A stretch of 64,000 nt of DNA from Intrasporangium oryzae NRRL B-24470 (GTDB lineage Bacteria > Actinomycetota > Actinomycetes > Actinomycetales > Dermatophilaceae). Both the position numbers and the translations under genes were made by a program. The notes beneath the pieces were generated by a model. The model did not search any database. It was not told the origin of the DNA and saw only the letters and a program-made list of their open reading frames with translations. Positions 1 through 8,274 of the stretch are shown one piece after another; within the stretch, counting starts at the first letter, position 1, and each line of letters begins with the position of its first letter. The stretch lies in contig NZ_AWSA01000024.1 in NCBI RefSeq assembly GCF_000576595.1, forward strand, positions 1 through 64,000. Direction: 5' to 3'.

Positions 1-459
1 CGCAGCGGGGCTTCCGCCGGCGGGCGGGTAGCCCGCCGGGCCGGGGTGGCCGGCGGGTGCGGAATGGCCGACCGCGGGCTCTCCGGCCCGCTTCGCCGTG
101 GCCGGGCGGACGCGGAAGACGCCGGTCTCGAGACCTTCGCCCTCGACGAGCACGACCTCGAGGGGCCCGCCCGGCTGGTAGCCCTGCGAGTCGGCGTGCT
201 CCTGCGCCGCGGCGACCAGGTCCTCGGAGAGGTCGTCCTCGTAGTCGCCGAGCCGTTCGTAGTCGGTCGCGCTCAGCTCGATCGTGTAGAGGTTGGGCAC
301 CATGGCCCGCCCGTGGCCGAGGATCGCGGCGCGGTCGTCCATCGCGCGACGGATCGCCGAGGCGATCTCGACGGGCTGGACCTCGGACTTGAAAGCCTTG
401 GCGAAGGCACCGTGGACAGCCTTGGCGAGCCCATGCTCGACTCGGTTGATGATTCCCAC
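1..459 (-). CDS. fhaA: FhaA, N-terminal part (DUF3662), runs off the left edge
   Basis: The minus strand reads from a GTG at 459 with no stop to base 1, giving 153 codons. It begins MGIINRVEHGLAKAVHGAFA and continues with FKSEVQPVEIASAIRRAMDD and VPNLYTIELSATDYERL, the hallmark of the DUF3662 domain of actinobacterial FhaA; the domain ends near residue 115 with the sequence TGVFRV. A Pro/Gly/Ala-rich linker follows, and the C-terminal FHA (phosphothreonine-binding) domain would lie outside the window. FhaA is a substrate and partner of PknA/PknB-type kinases acting on cell-wall synthesis and division. AAGGAG sits about 7 nt before the GTG. In Mycobacterium tuberculosis a tRNA-Leu lies close upstream of fhaA; here a tRNA-Leu lies 4.3 kb upstream. 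The gene is partial only because of the window edge. Confidence 0.9.
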   Translation of the reverse strand, partial: MGIINRVEHGLAKAVHGAFAKAFKSEVQPVEIASAIRRAMDDRAAILGHGRAMVPNLYTIELSATDYERLGDYEDDLSEDLVAAAQEHADSQGYQPGGPLEVVLVEGEGLETGVFRVRPATAKRAGEPAVGHSAPAGHPGPAGYPPAGGSPAA

Positions 460-677
460 GCGTGTCTCCTTCTGATCCTGAGGCGGATTCATCGTAACCG
501 TCGAGCCCCGCGCGGACCCCATCCGACAGACCGCCTACCCCGTCCCAAGTGCGGCGACCCGCCGATCAGGGCTCTTGTCACGTGGGCGTCGTGTTTGCCC
601 TGAGGCCGAAGCATGGGACCATCACCAAGGGTCCCGACGCGGGACCACGCACGTGGTTGGCCAGCAAGGAGTGCTCT

Positions 678-2336
678 ATGAGCAATGACGACACCGACAA
701 CACCGAGGTCGCGGGCCTGCCGGGCTACCCCGCGAACACCTCGTTCCCCACCGGTTTCATCCTCCCCGTGCCCGCTGCGTCGGCTCCGGAACACCACTCC
801 GAGCCCGCCGACCCCTGGTCCACGACGTGGGAGGACACCTCGTGGACCATCCCGGCCGTGCCGACCGCGTCCGCCAACGGCGCGCCCAACGGTTACCTCA
901 ACGGCCACTCCACGACCTCGTCCGACTACGGCTACGACTCGGCCTACGACTCCTCCTACGGCTCGGGCTACGCGACGGGTGACTATGGCACGGAGTCGAG
1001 CGCGAGCACCTACGGCTCCTTCGACAGCCCCTACGGCTCCTCCCCCAGCGACTCGGCAGCTGACACGACGGGCACCGCTGCCTCGGGTCTGAACGACTGG
1101 TCCGACTCCTACGACCATGCCGGCTCGGAGGCCACCCAGAGCTGGAGCTCGTGGGACTCTTTCGACTCGGGCACGGGCTCGAGCGAGGCGCACTGGTCCG
1201 ACCTGCAGCACAACGCGGAGACGGAGGCCGCCTCTGCCGAGGAGTACTCCGGTTGGACCCCGGCGGGCTCGTCGACCTTCACATCCGACCACCTGGAGGC
1301 GCAGCGGTCGTATGCCGCTCGGCCGGCGGTCGACCCCGACGTGGCCGCGGCGGCGCTCGAGCTCGGCCGCGACCTCGAGTCGACCGACTACGACCTGCAC
1401 GGCGATCGTGGCGGCGAGCGCCCGAGCGCCGACGACCTCATCACCGTCCGCTCCAAGGGCGAGCGGCAGAAGACGAAGGCGACCTCGGGGCTGCGCAAGG
1501 CGTTCGGCCTCGGTCCCGGTCCCAAGGAGCTGCTCGAGCGCGAGCGCATCGACCGCATCGCTCGGCCGCTCAACGGTCGCAAGACGATCATGGTCATCAA
1601 CACCAAGGGCGGTGGCGGCAAGACGCTCGTCACCCTCATGCTCGCCTCGTACCTCGGGCGTTACCGCTCGGGCTCGGTCCTCGCCTGGGACAACAACGAG
1701 ACCGAGGGCACTCTCGGCATGCGCGCCCCGTCGCAGCCGCACCACCGCACGGTCGTCGACCTGTTGGCTGCGCTGCCGCAGATCGCCGCCGACCCCAACG
1801 CGGGGTCGAGCGAGCTCGAGCACTGGGTGCGTGAGCAGCGCGCGCTCAGCTTCGACGTCCTCGCGTCGGCCGACGACGACGAGGCGATGCGCATCATCGG
1901 CGAGCAGGAGTTCGAGGCGCTGCACACGCAGCTCTCGCGCTTCTACCGGATGATCGTCATCGACACGGGCAACAACCGCCTGTCGCCCAACTGGCTTTCG
2001 GCGGCCAACAAGGCCGACATGCTCGTCTTCGCGACGTCGCTCAAGGACGACACGTCGGTCGTCGCGGCCAAGAACCTCGACGCGCTCGTCGCCATGGGCC
2101 GGGCCGACCTCGTGAGGAACGCCGTCTGCGTCATCTCGCACACGTCCGCCAAGGGCAACGACCTCGGGGCGGGCGTCCACACGCGCGAGCACTTCGAGCA
2201 GTGGGTGCGTGCCGTCGTCGACATCCCCTACGACCCGATGCTGGCGCCTGGCCTCCACCTCGACCCGCTCAAGATCGCCAAGCGCACGCACGACTCGTGC
2301 ATGGAGATGGCCGCGGTCGTCGTCGACGGCCTCTGA
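678..2336 (+). CDS. ParA/MinD-like P-loop ATPase with long disordered N-terminus
   Basis: 552 residues from ATG 678, which has AAGGAG six nt upstream. Residues 1 to about 300 are low complexity, rich in Ser, Tyr, Gly and Asp. The C-terminal part is a SIMIBI-class ATPase: deviant Walker A TKGGGGKT near residue 310 and a Walker B-like VIDTGNN near 429. The combination of a long disordered N-terminus and a MinD-like ATPase resembles EspI of mycobacterial ESX-1, but no type VII secretion genes (EccC, WXG100) are present in this window, so a secretion role is only a possibility. ATPases of this class usually bind a membrane or partner protein and cycle on nucleotide hydrolysis. It is divergent from fhaA across 218 bp. 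An imperfect inverted repeat follows the stop codon. Confidence 0.8.
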   Translation: MSNDDTDNTEVAGLPGYPANTSFPTGFILPVPAASAPEHHSEPADPWSTTWEDTSWTIPAVPTASANGAPNGYLNGHSTTSSDYGYDSAYDSSYGSGYATGDYGTESSASTYGSFDSPYGSSPSDSAADTTGTAASGLNDWSDSYDHAGSEATQSWSSWDSFDSGTGSSEAHWSDLQHNAETEAASAEEYSGWTPAGSSTFTSDHLEAQRSYAARPAVDPDVAAAALELGRDLESTDYDLHGDRGGERPSADDLITVRSKGERQKTKATSGLRKAFGLGPGPKELLERERIDRIARPLNGRKTIMVINTKGGGGKTLVTLMLASYLGRYRSGSVLAWDNNETEGTLGMRAPSQPHHRTVVDLLAALPQIAADPNAGSSELEHWVREQRALSFDVLASADDDEAMRIIGEQEFEALHTQLSRFYRMIVIDTGNNRLSPNWLSAANKADMLVFATSLKDDTSVVAAKNLDALVAMGRADLVRNAVCVISHTSAKGNDLGAGVHTREHFEQWVRAVVDIPYDPMLAPGLHLDPLKIAKRTHDSCMEMAAVVVDGL

Positions 2337-2355
2337 CCGACCTCTCCTCCTTCGC

Positions 2356-2401
2356 GTTCGATGTATCTGCGCGGCGGATAGCACGCGCTGATACATCGAA
2401 C
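2356..2401. terminator. 12-bp inverted repeat between convergent genes
   Basis: GTTCGATGTATC (2356-2367) is repeated inverted as GATACATCGAAC (2390-2401) with a 22-nt spacer. It lies between the stops of the ATPase gene and the convergent marR gene, so a bidirectional terminator is plausible; there is no T-tract. The inner 13 bases GCAGATACATCGA also occur at 25740-25752, so a protein-binding site is an alternative. Confidence 0.5.
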
Positions 2402-2406
2402 GGGAG

Positions 2407-2928
2407 TCAGGGGTTGGGCTCGGGGTTCTCGGCGTAGCGGCGGTAGGCGTCGGTGGCGGCCGCGAGGTAGCGCTGGATTGCTGCGCGCTCGGTCGGCGTG
2501 AAGTCGTCGGTGATCGCGTCGAGCATGTCGAGCAGCTCGCGCAGCTCACGGCGGACCTCCTCGTTGGCGGACTCGGTCGCGAGGAGACGGACGCGCCTGC
2601 GGTCGTTCGTGTCGCGCTCCCGGAGGAGGTGCCCTGCTGCCTCGAGCCGGTCGACCACATCGGTCATGGCTGCGGGCGTGATGCCGAGACGCGAACTGAG
2701 CTCGCGAGGCCCAAGGGGGTCAGCGGCATACGCGATGTGGCTCATGGCGGCGAGGTCGGTGGGGTTCATGGCCATCCGACGGGCGAGGGCCGCGGAGGCG
2801 TCGGTGCTTGCGCTGCCGAGCGCTCGCAGGGCGTGCGTCTCGGGCGCGTGAGCTGCACCGTGACCGGCGGGCGGCGCGCTGCTCGTGGCGTCCTGCTCCT
2901 GGTGGGCGCTGCGTGACGAACTTGCCAT
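2407..2928 (-). CDS. MarR-family transcriptional regulator
   Basis: 173 residues. After a 30-residue Ala/Ser-rich N-terminus comes a MarR winged helix: PRELSSRLGITPAAMTDVVD is the helix-turn-helix and RERDTNDRRRVRLL is the beta-wing with its DxRRxRL signature. Such repressors bind a dyad as dimers and release it when a small ligand binds. The gene starts 62 bp from, and divergent to, an MFS efflux-type transporter, the usual arrangement for a MarR repressor controlling itself and an exporter. On the minus strand a TAGAAT box (2935-2940) lies 6 nt before the ATG with no ribosome-binding site, suggesting a leaderless mRNA. Confidence 0.9.
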   Translation of the reverse strand: MASSSRSAHQEQDATSSAPPAGHGAAHAPETHALRALGSASTDASAALARRMAMNPTDLAAMSHIAYAADPLGPRELSSRLGITPAAMTDVVDRLEAAGHLLRERDTNDRRRVRLLATESANEEVRRELRELLDMLDAITDDFTPTERAAIQRYLAAATDAYRRYAENPEPNP

Positions 2929-2990
2929 CCGAGCATTCTACTGCTGTCATATGTTTAGGTAGTCGAAATACTTCGGATGAGAGGTCATTC
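2929..2990. promoter_or_regulatory. Divergent marR/MFS promoter region
   Basis: This AT-richer 62-bp stretch must hold both promoters. Minus strand: TAGAAT at 2935-2940 for marR. Plus strand: TATGTT at 2950-2955 fits a -10 box, with GAGAGG (2980-2985) as ribosome-binding site for the transporter. CGAAATACTTCG near 2963-2974 is an imperfect palindrome (10 of 12 positions) and is the best candidate MarR operator. Confidence 0.45.
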
Positions 2991-4649
2991 ATGTCGGACA
3001 GCCCTGCTCCCGCCGCCGAGGCCGCGGACCGCCGCCGGTGGTGGGGTCTCGTGGCGATCAGCGTCGCGGTCGCCCTGATCATCGTCGACTCGACGATCGT
3101 CAACGTCGCGATCCCCTACGTCGTCGACGACCTCGGGCTGACGTCGTCGCAGGTCCAATGGGTCCAGGAGTCCTACACGCTCGTCTTCGCGGCGACCCTG
3201 CTCATCTGGGGGACCGTCGCCGACCGGATCGGGCGCCGGCGGATGCTCCTCATCGGCGTCGTGGTCTTCGTCCTGGCATCGGTCCTCGCAGCCCTCGCCG
3301 GGTCCGGGTCGGCGCTCATCGGGGCCCGCATCATCCAGGGCTTCGGCGGAGCGATGATCCTGCCGACCACCCTGTCGCTCATCAACGCGGGGTTCACCGG
3401 GCGTGACCGCGGCATCGCCTTCGCCGTGTGGGGCTCGACGATCGGTGGCATGGTCGCCGTGGGGCCGCTCCTCGGCGGGTGGCTGACGACGTCGTTCTCG
3501 TGGCGCTGGGCGTTCGGGATCAACCTGCCGCTCGGCCTGCTCATCGTCGCCGGCGTCCTGCTGTTCGTGCCCGAGTCGCGCTCGGATGCCCGGGGCCGGA
3601 TCGACGTGGTCGGCGCGCTCCTCTCGGCGATCACCTTCGCGACGCTGGCCTTCGGCCTCATCGAGGGCCGCACCTACGGCTGGTGGACGGCTGCCGACGG
3701 CCTGAAGATCGGCGACTGGACCTGGCCGCTCGCGATCTCGCCGGTGCCACTGGCGTTCGCCGTCACCCTCGTCGCCGGGGCCACGTTCGTCTGGCGGACG
3801 CTCCGGCGCACCCGGGAGGGGAAGCCGACGCTCCTGCGCTTCGACCTCTTCTCGATCCCGTCGTTCCGCAACGGCAACATCGCGGCGATGATCGTCAGCC
3901 TCGGCGAGTTCGGCATCGTCCTGTCGCTGCCGCTGTGGCTCCAGAACGTCCTCGGCTACACCGCCTTCCAGACCGGCCTCGTCCTGCTCGCGCTCGCGAT
4001 CGGGTCGTTCACCGCGAGCGGTCTCTCCGCCCCGCTCAGCTCGCGCCTGCAGCCCGCGGCGATCGTCCGGACCGGCCTCGTCGCGGAGATCGTCGGGATC
4101 GCCGGGCTCGGGCTCGTCATCGGCCCGTCCACGTCGTGGGTGGCGATCGTCCCCTGCCTCTTCGTCTACGGGTTCGGCGTCGGGCTCGCGACGGCGCAGC
4201 TGACCGGTGTCGTCCTCGTCGACGTGCCCGTGCAGCGGAGCGGCGAGGGCTCCGGCGTCCAGAGCACGTCCCGTCAGATCGGCTCGGCGCTCGGGATCGC
4301 GATCCTCGGGACCGTCCTGTTCACAACGGCCGGCGCCCGGCTCGACAGCGGACTGGCTGAGCAGGGGGTGCCCGCCGCCGCTCGGACGCAGGTCGTCAAC
4401 GCCGTCGTCGAGAGCGCGGGTGGGGCGATCCCCGCACTGGCCAAGAACCCCCAGACCGCACCGATCGCCCCCATTGCCGAACAGGCGTTCTCGGATGCAA
4501 CCCGGTGGGCAGCCTTCACGGCGGCCGGGTTCCTCGTCCTCGGGCTGCTCGCCACGCTGTCGCTCGGCAGCGGGGCCCGGCGGGTCGAGGAGGGCGAGGC
4601 CGGCGCCGTGGAGGCCGTCAACGCGCCCGGCGCACCCTCGGTTCCCTAG
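2991..4649 (+). CDS. MFS drug-type transporter, DHA2 (EmrB/QacA) family
   Basis: 552 residues from ATG 2991 (GAGAGG upstream). Helix 1 contains SVAVALIIVDSTIVNVAIPY, a DHA2-type start with the charged residue seen in motif D1; GTVADRIGRRRMLLIG is the loop 2-3 motif A of MFS transporters. The length and about 14 hydrophobic segments match the 14-helix DHA2 group of proton-coupled exporters of drugs or dyes. The substrate cannot be read from sequence. The adjacent divergent marR gene is the probable local repressor. The C-terminus ends in a short Ala/Gly/Glu-rich tail, and a copy of the GTATGCCGCTGGGC word follows the stop. Confidence 0.88.
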   Translation: MSDSPAPAAEAADRRRWWGLVAISVAVALIIVDSTIVNVAIPYVVDDLGLTSSQVQWVQESYTLVFAATLLIWGTVADRIGRRRMLLIGVVVFVLASVLAALAGSGSALIGARIIQGFGGAMILPTTLSLINAGFTGRDRGIAFAVWGSTIGGMVAVGPLLGGWLTTSFSWRWAFGINLPLGLLIVAGVLLFVPESRSDARGRIDVVGALLSAITFATLAFGLIEGRTYGWWTAADGLKIGDWTWPLAISPVPLAFAVTLVAGATFVWRTLRRTREGKPTLLRFDLFSIPSFRNGNIAAMIVSLGEFGIVLSLPLWLQNVLGYTAFQTGLVLLALAIGSFTASGLSAPLSSRLQPAAIVRTGLVAEIVGIAGLGLVIGPSTSWVAIVPCLFVYGFGVGLATAQLTGVVLVDVPVQRSGEGSGVQSTSRQIGSALGIAILGTVLFTTAGARLDSGLAEQGVPAAARTQVVNAVVESAGGAIPALAKNPQTAPIAPIAEQAFSDATRWAAFTAAGFLVLGLLATLSLGSGARRVEEGEAGAVEAVNAPGAPSVP

Positions 4650-4673
4650 CCCCTCCGGGCACAGGCATCGGGC

Positions 4674-4687
4674 GTATGCCGCTGGGC
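4674..4687 (+). repeat. Full-length copy of GTATGCCGCTGGGC
   Basis: One of eleven copies of this 14-base word. It lies between the MFS stop and the promoter of tRNA-Leu. Confidence 0.7.
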
Positions 4688-4709
4688 TGCGACACATCGC
4701 CCGCCCGGT

Positions 4710-4739
4710 TTGGAGTTTCGCCGGGTCATGCACCACACT
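4710..4739 (+). promoter_or_regulatory. Candidate promoter of tRNA-Leu
   Basis: TTGGAG (4710-4715) and CACACT (4734-4739) are separated by 18 bp and would start transcription about 8 nt before the mature tRNA. The fit to consensus is moderate. Confidence 0.35.
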
Positions 4740-4753
4740 GTCTCCTTGTCACT

Positions 4754-4836
4754 GCGCGAGTGGCGGAACGGCAGACGCGCTGGCTTCAGGTGCCAGTGTC
4801 CGAAAGGGCGTGGGGGTTCAAATCCCCCCTCGCGCA
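4754..4836 (+). tRNA. tRNA-Leu (anticodon CAG)
   Basis: The 83-nt cloverleaf has acceptor arms GCGCGAG (4754-4760) and CTCGCGC (4829-4835) with discriminator A. The anticodon stem-loop is CTGGC-TTCAGGT-GCCAG, giving anticodon CAG for codon CUG. There is a long variable arm typical of class II tRNA-Leu, and the T-arm is GGGGG-TTCAAAT-CCCCC. CCA is not encoded. A strong hairpin follows directly. Confidence 0.95.
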
Positions 4837-4844
4837 CGCGAATG

Positions 4845-4880
4845 AGGAAGGGCCCCGGTCGGGTGACCGGGGCCCTTCCT
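4845..4880 (+). terminator. Strong hairpin after tRNA-Leu
   Basis: AGGAAGGGCCCCGGTC (4845-4860) pairs perfectly with GACCGGGGCCCTTCCT (4865-4880) over a GGGT loop, a 16-bp stem without a T-tract. A second GGGCCCTTCCTCGTTCG at 4888-4904 is complementary to the bases that begin the first arm (4840-4856, one mismatch), so an alternative larger hairpin can form. Confidence 0.75.
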
Positions 4881-4904
4881 GCTGCTTGGGCCCTTCCTCG
4901 TTCG

Positions 4905-5301
4905 CGTATGGACAGGTGGATTTGGGAGGAGCCGGAGCGCAGCGGAGGCGACGGCGTCCCCCTCGCGCAAGCGATACGGCGACCTAGTCCGACGGGGCGT
5001 CTGCCGCGCGGCGGAGACCCTCTGACAAGCTGGCACGATGCGCCTAATCGCCGCCGGGGATGTCGGCCTCCTGGTGCGAGAGTGGGGTCGACCAACCCGA
5101 GTCGGCTGACTGGGCGCGCAGATTGGCAGACCTTGGCTCAGGGTGGCCGGCGCGACGGGCCCTCGCGGTGTTTCACGACTCGACGGACACCTGCTCCGGA
5201 ACGGCTTGAAATGCACGTCGCCGCGGTGTCGGATCGAGGCGAGCACGTTCGTGGAGAAGGTGAGCGGCAGCGTCCCGGCTGCCCTGAGCAGAGGAGTCGA
5301 C
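4905..5301. other. 397-bp gap without a recognisable gene
   Basis: I see no convincing coding frame, RNA gene or repeat here. The last bases hold the GAGGAG ribosome-binding site (5291-5296) of the next gene. Confidence 0.6.
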
Positions 5302-5688
5302 ATGACGAACTACCTGATCGCCTTCAACGACGAGTGGGTGCCCGACCTCACGGAGGATGACACCCGCGACAGGGGCGCCGCGGCCAGGGCCGTCATCGCG
5401 GAGATGAGGGACGCCGGAGTCTTCATCTTCAGCGACGGCGCGCTCGACGCGTCGACGGTCGTCTGCAGCGTCGACCCGAGCAGCGGCTCGCCCGTCTTCA
5501 CCGACGGGCCGTACGTCGAGACCAAGGAGCACCTCGGCGGCTTCGCGGTGATCAATGTGCCCGACGACGCCCAGGCGCGGTACTGGGCGGGTCGGATCGC
5601 GGTAGCGGTCGGTTGGCCGCAGGAGGTGCACCGGTTCCCGCACAGCGTGGGCCGGACGGCCGACACGGAGTCCGCGACTCGGACCTGA
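5302..5688 (+). CDS. YCII-related (DGPF-domain) protein
   Basis: 128 residues from ATG 5302, with GAGGAG 5 nt upstream. It starts MTNYLIAFNDEWVPDL and contains TDGPYVETKEHLGGFAVINV near residues 72-91, the DGPF/YCII signature (DGPFxExKExxGG). These small ferredoxin-fold proteins are often cotranscribed with extracytoplasmic-function sigma factors, but none is present here. A catalytic role is not established for most members. It stands alone: the upstream 400 bp are empty and the next gene is 100 bp downstream. Confidence 0.8.
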   Translation: MTNYLIAFNDEWVPDLTEDDTRDRGAAARAVIAEMRDAGVFIFSDGALDASTVVCSVDPSSGSPVFTDGPYVETKEHLGGFAVINVPDDAQARYWAGRIAVAVGWPQEVHRFPHSVGRTADTESATRT

Positions 5689-5788
5689 CCGCGACGTCGC
5701 CCGGGCGGGTCCGGTTCGCGGCTAACGTGGTCTCGAGCCGTCGGTCCCCGGGGGAGGCCCGGCGTCGGATGAGGCTCGGAGGAGGACC

Positions 5789-6181
5789 GTGAACCCGCCC
5801 GCAACGCCCCCAGCGCCCGCGCCGGACCGGCGCTTCCCGCGGTCGGTCTACGGCGCAGGCCAGGACCCTGACGCGCGGTTCAGCATGGCCAACGAGCGGA
5901 CGTTCCTCGCCTGGATCCGCACGTCGCTCGCGTTCGTCGCGGCCGGGATCGCCGTCGAGGCGTTGGCGGTCGTCCAGGCGCACTGGCTGCGGACGACCAT
6001 CGCCGTGCTCCTCGTCCTCACGGGCATCGCCGCGGCCGCGCAGGCCTGGCTGGGCTGGACCCGGACCGAGCGCGCGCTGCGCCACCTCGCACCCCTGCCG
6101 TCCTCGGGACTCAAGCTCCCGATCGCCGTGCTGCTCGGTGTCGTCGCGCTCGCGGTCCTCGTCGGGCTCCTTGTCGCATGA
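5789..6181 (+). CDS. DUF202 (YidH-like) membrane protein
   Basis: 130 residues from a GTG with GGAGGA 3-4 nt upstream. After a Pro-rich N-terminus come ARFSMANERTFLAWIRTSLA, the DUF202 signature, and three hydrophobic segments (about residues 45-66, 68-88 and 108-130). Function is unknown; such proteins sit in the cytoplasmic membrane. The stop overlaps the start of the next DUF202 gene by 4 bp (ATGA), so the two are co-translated and may form a hetero-oligomer. Confidence 0.85.
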   Translation: MNPPATPPAPAPDRRFPRSVYGAGQDPDARFSMANERTFLAWIRTSLAFVAAGIAVEALAVVQAHWLRTTIAVLLVLTGIAAAAQAWLGWTRTERALRHLAPLPSSGLKLPIAVLLGVVALAVLVGLLVA

Positions 6182-6540
6182 GCACTCCCGCCGGTCCCGT
6201 CGACCCAGCCGCCCCCGCCGATCCCGGCCTGCCGGCGGAGCGCACCTCGCTCGCGTGGCGCCGCACGGCGATCTCCGTCGCGGTCGGCTCCCTCGTCGCC
6301 CTCAAGGTGCTGCCTCCCTCGCTGGGCGCCCTCGGCTACGCCCTTGCCGTGCTCGGCCTGCTCTGGTGCCTCGACCTCACCCTGACGGCCCGACGGAGGT
6401 ACGACGAGGGCCGCCGCCACCTCCGTGGAGACGGCGTGCCGCCCCCCCACGCTCCGAGCATCGCGCGCACTGCGGTCATCGCCACGCTCGTGGGAGTGGC
6501 GGCCATCGCCTGCGTGATCGTCATGGCTGTGGCCCGATGA
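6178..6540 (+). CDS. DUF202 membrane protein, second subunit
   Basis: 120 residues, overlapping its upstream paralogue by ATGA. It carries the shortened signature LPAERTSLAWRRTAISVAVG and three hydrophobic segments. Pairs of short DUF202 proteins in tandem are common in actinobacteria. Nothing in the sequence points to a substrate or partner beyond the upstream gene. Confidence 0.85.
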   Translation: MSTPAGPVDPAAPADPGLPAERTSLAWRRTAISVAVGSLVALKVLPPSLGALGYALAVLGLLWCLDLTLTARRRYDEGRRHLRGDGVPPPHAPSIARTAVIATLVGVAAIACVIVMAVAR

Positions 6541-6580
6541 GCGACGGTTACCATTGCGTTAGTGGCGGTGCCCCATGGGG

Positions 6581-6586
6581 TATAGA
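6581..6586 (+). promoter_or_regulatory. Candidate -10 box for the kinase gene
   Basis: TATAGA lies just after the palindrome CCCCATGGGG (6571-6580) in the 203-bp gap before the kinase gene. No good -35 box is found at normal spacing, so this is a weak call. Confidence 0.25.
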
Positions 6587-6743
6587 CACCCCGTGTGTGC
6601 GCAGCCGCCTCAGGGGTCACCGGATTCGCCACGCCGGGCCACGGCCCGTCCCAGATCTGGTTCGATACGACCGGTGACGAGAGCCAGACCGGAGTCAGCC
6701 TGACCCCGGACCGTCCTCCGAGAGGCAGCAGGGTGCACCGCAG

Positions 6744-7694
6744 ATGAATCGCTTGCACGAGGGTTACACCCTCGGTGACCGCTACGTGCTCGACCGGCGC
6801 ATCGCGTCGGGCGGCATGGCGGACGTGTGGTCGGGGATGGACGACGTCCTCAAGCGCGAGGTCGCCATCAAGGTCATGCGCCCGGACATCGGCCACGAGG
6901 AGCTCTTCGCCCTCCGCTTCCGCGACGAGGCGGTGCACGCCGCAGCCCTCATGCACGGCAACATCGCGACGATCTTCGACTACGGCGAGCACGAGGGGCT
7001 CGCGTTCCTCGTCATGGAGCTCGTCCCGGGCGAGCCACTCTCCTCGATCCTGCGCCAGCGCGCTCCCCTCTCGCACGCCGAGGTGCGTTCGATCCTCGGC
7101 CAGGCGGCCCTCGCCCTCGGGGTCGCCCACGAGGCCCGGGTCGTCCACCGCGACGTCAAGCCGGCGAACATCATGCTCCGCCCTGACGGGGTCGTGAAGC
7201 TCACCGACTTCGGGATCGCCCGCGCGCTCGACGCCGCCGGCCACACCCGCACGGGCGAGATGCTCGGGACCCCCAACTACATCAGCCCGGAGCAGGCCCT
7301 CGGCGAGCCGGCGACCGGCGCGAGCGACCTCTACGCCCTCGGGGTCGTCGGCCACGAGATGCTGACCGGCCGCAAGCCCTTCGACCGGGGCACGCCCATC
7401 GCGACCGCGCTCAGCCACGTCCGCGAGGAGCCGCCGCCGCTGCCCGACGACGTCCCGGAGGACCTCGCCCGCGTCGTCGAGGACTGCCTGGCCAAGGACC
7501 CCCTGAGCCGTCCGTCGAGCGCGGAGGCCATCGCCGTCCGGCTCGGCCTCGGCGACCAGGAGCTCATCTCCCACGCCCTCGGCCTGGCTCAGGCGATGAC
7601 CGACCACGCCGACGGCATGGCCGAGCTCTCGGAGAGCTCGCCGACCCTCTTCATGCCCGCCGGCTCACCGGACTCCCCCGACCGCATCGCCTGA
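6744..7694 (+). CDS. Soluble Ser/Thr protein kinase (Hanks type)
   Basis: 316 residues. The kinase core is complete: glycine loop RRIASGGMADVW, ATP-binding Lys43 in EVAIKVM, catalytic loop HRDVKPANIM (Asp near 136), DFG at 155-157 and the GTPNYISPEQ P+1 region. After the kinase domain (to about residue 265) only about 50 residues remain, with no transmembrane helix and no PASTA or other sensor domain, unlike PknB. It therefore probably acts in the cytosol on other proteins or is controlled by a partner. It is preceded by a 200-bp untranslated gap and followed by an unrelated DUF302 gene. Confidence 0.93.
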   Translation: MNRLHEGYTLGDRYVLDRRIASGGMADVWSGMDDVLKREVAIKVMRPDIGHEELFALRFRDEAVHAAALMHGNIATIFDYGEHEGLAFLVMELVPGEPLSSILRQRAPLSHAEVRSILGQAALALGVAHEARVVHRDVKPANIMLRPDGVVKLTDFGIARALDAAGHTRTGEMLGTPNYISPEQALGEPATGASDLYALGVVGHEMLTGRKPFDRGTPIATALSHVREEPPPLPDDVPEDLARVVEDCLAKDPLSRPSSAEAIAVRLGLGDQELISHALGLAQAMTDHADGMAELSESSPTLFMPAGSPDSPDRIA

Positions 7695-7797
7695 GCCGCC
7701 GTCCCGCCCGGCGCCCGCCCGGCGCCTTCGGCCGCCCGGCTCGGCGGCATACCCCTGCGGGCATAGAGTGGAGGGAGAGCCACCGAGGAGGCACGTC

Positions 7798-8217
7798 ATG
7801 GGGTACGCACTGAGCAGGTTGATCGAACGGGACTTCGGCGAGGCGGTCGAGGCGACCCGGGTCGCCCTGGCGATGGAGGGTTTCGGCGTCCTCACCGAGA
7901 TCGACATGAAGGCGACGCTCAAGGCGAAGATCGACGCCGAGATCGAGCCCCAGGTGATCCTCGGAGCGTGCCGGCCACCGCTCGCCTTCGCCGCGCTCCA
8001 GGCGGAGCCGTCGATCGGGCTGCTGCTCCCGTGCAACGTCGTCGTCCGGTCGCTCGGGCACGGACAGGTCCTCGTCGAGGCGATGGACCCCGAGGTCATG
8101 GTCGAGCTCACCGGAAACCCGGCGCTCGCCGAGGTCGCCTCGGAGGCGAGCCGGCGCCTGTCGGCCGCGCTCTCGAGCCTCACCTCAGCGGCCGACGGGG
8201 CCCGGGCGCCGTCCTGA
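7798..8217 (+). CDS. DUF302-family protein
   Basis: 139 residues from ATG 7798; GAGGAG lies 7 nt upstream. The sequence MGYALSRLIERDFGEAVEAT and the block LKAKIDAEIEPQVILGACRP match DUF302, including the central VILGACRPPLA motif. The stretch GLLLPCNVVVRSLGHGQVLVEAMDPEVM completes the fold. DUF302 proteins are small alpha/beta proteins of unknown biochemical role, sometimes linked to stress or metal genes. A copy of CGGCATAC lies in the upstream gap near 7745. Confidence 0.85.
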   Translation: MGYALSRLIERDFGEAVEATRVALAMEGFGVLTEIDMKATLKAKIDAEIEPQVILGACRPPLAFAALQAEPSIGLLLPCNVVVRSLGHGQVLVEAMDPEVMVELTGNPALAEVASEASRRLSAALSSLTSAADGARAPS

Positions 8218-8274
8218 CCCCGGCCCCTTCGTGCGGCCGGTGCGGCAGGGGGCGGCCAGCCCTACGCTGGAGTG

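Noticed and set aside
489-2660. 723-codon open frame antisense to the ParA-like and MarR genes
   Set aside because: Arg/Val/Gly-rich with no recognisable domain; it mirrors the GC-rich third positions of the plus-strand gene.
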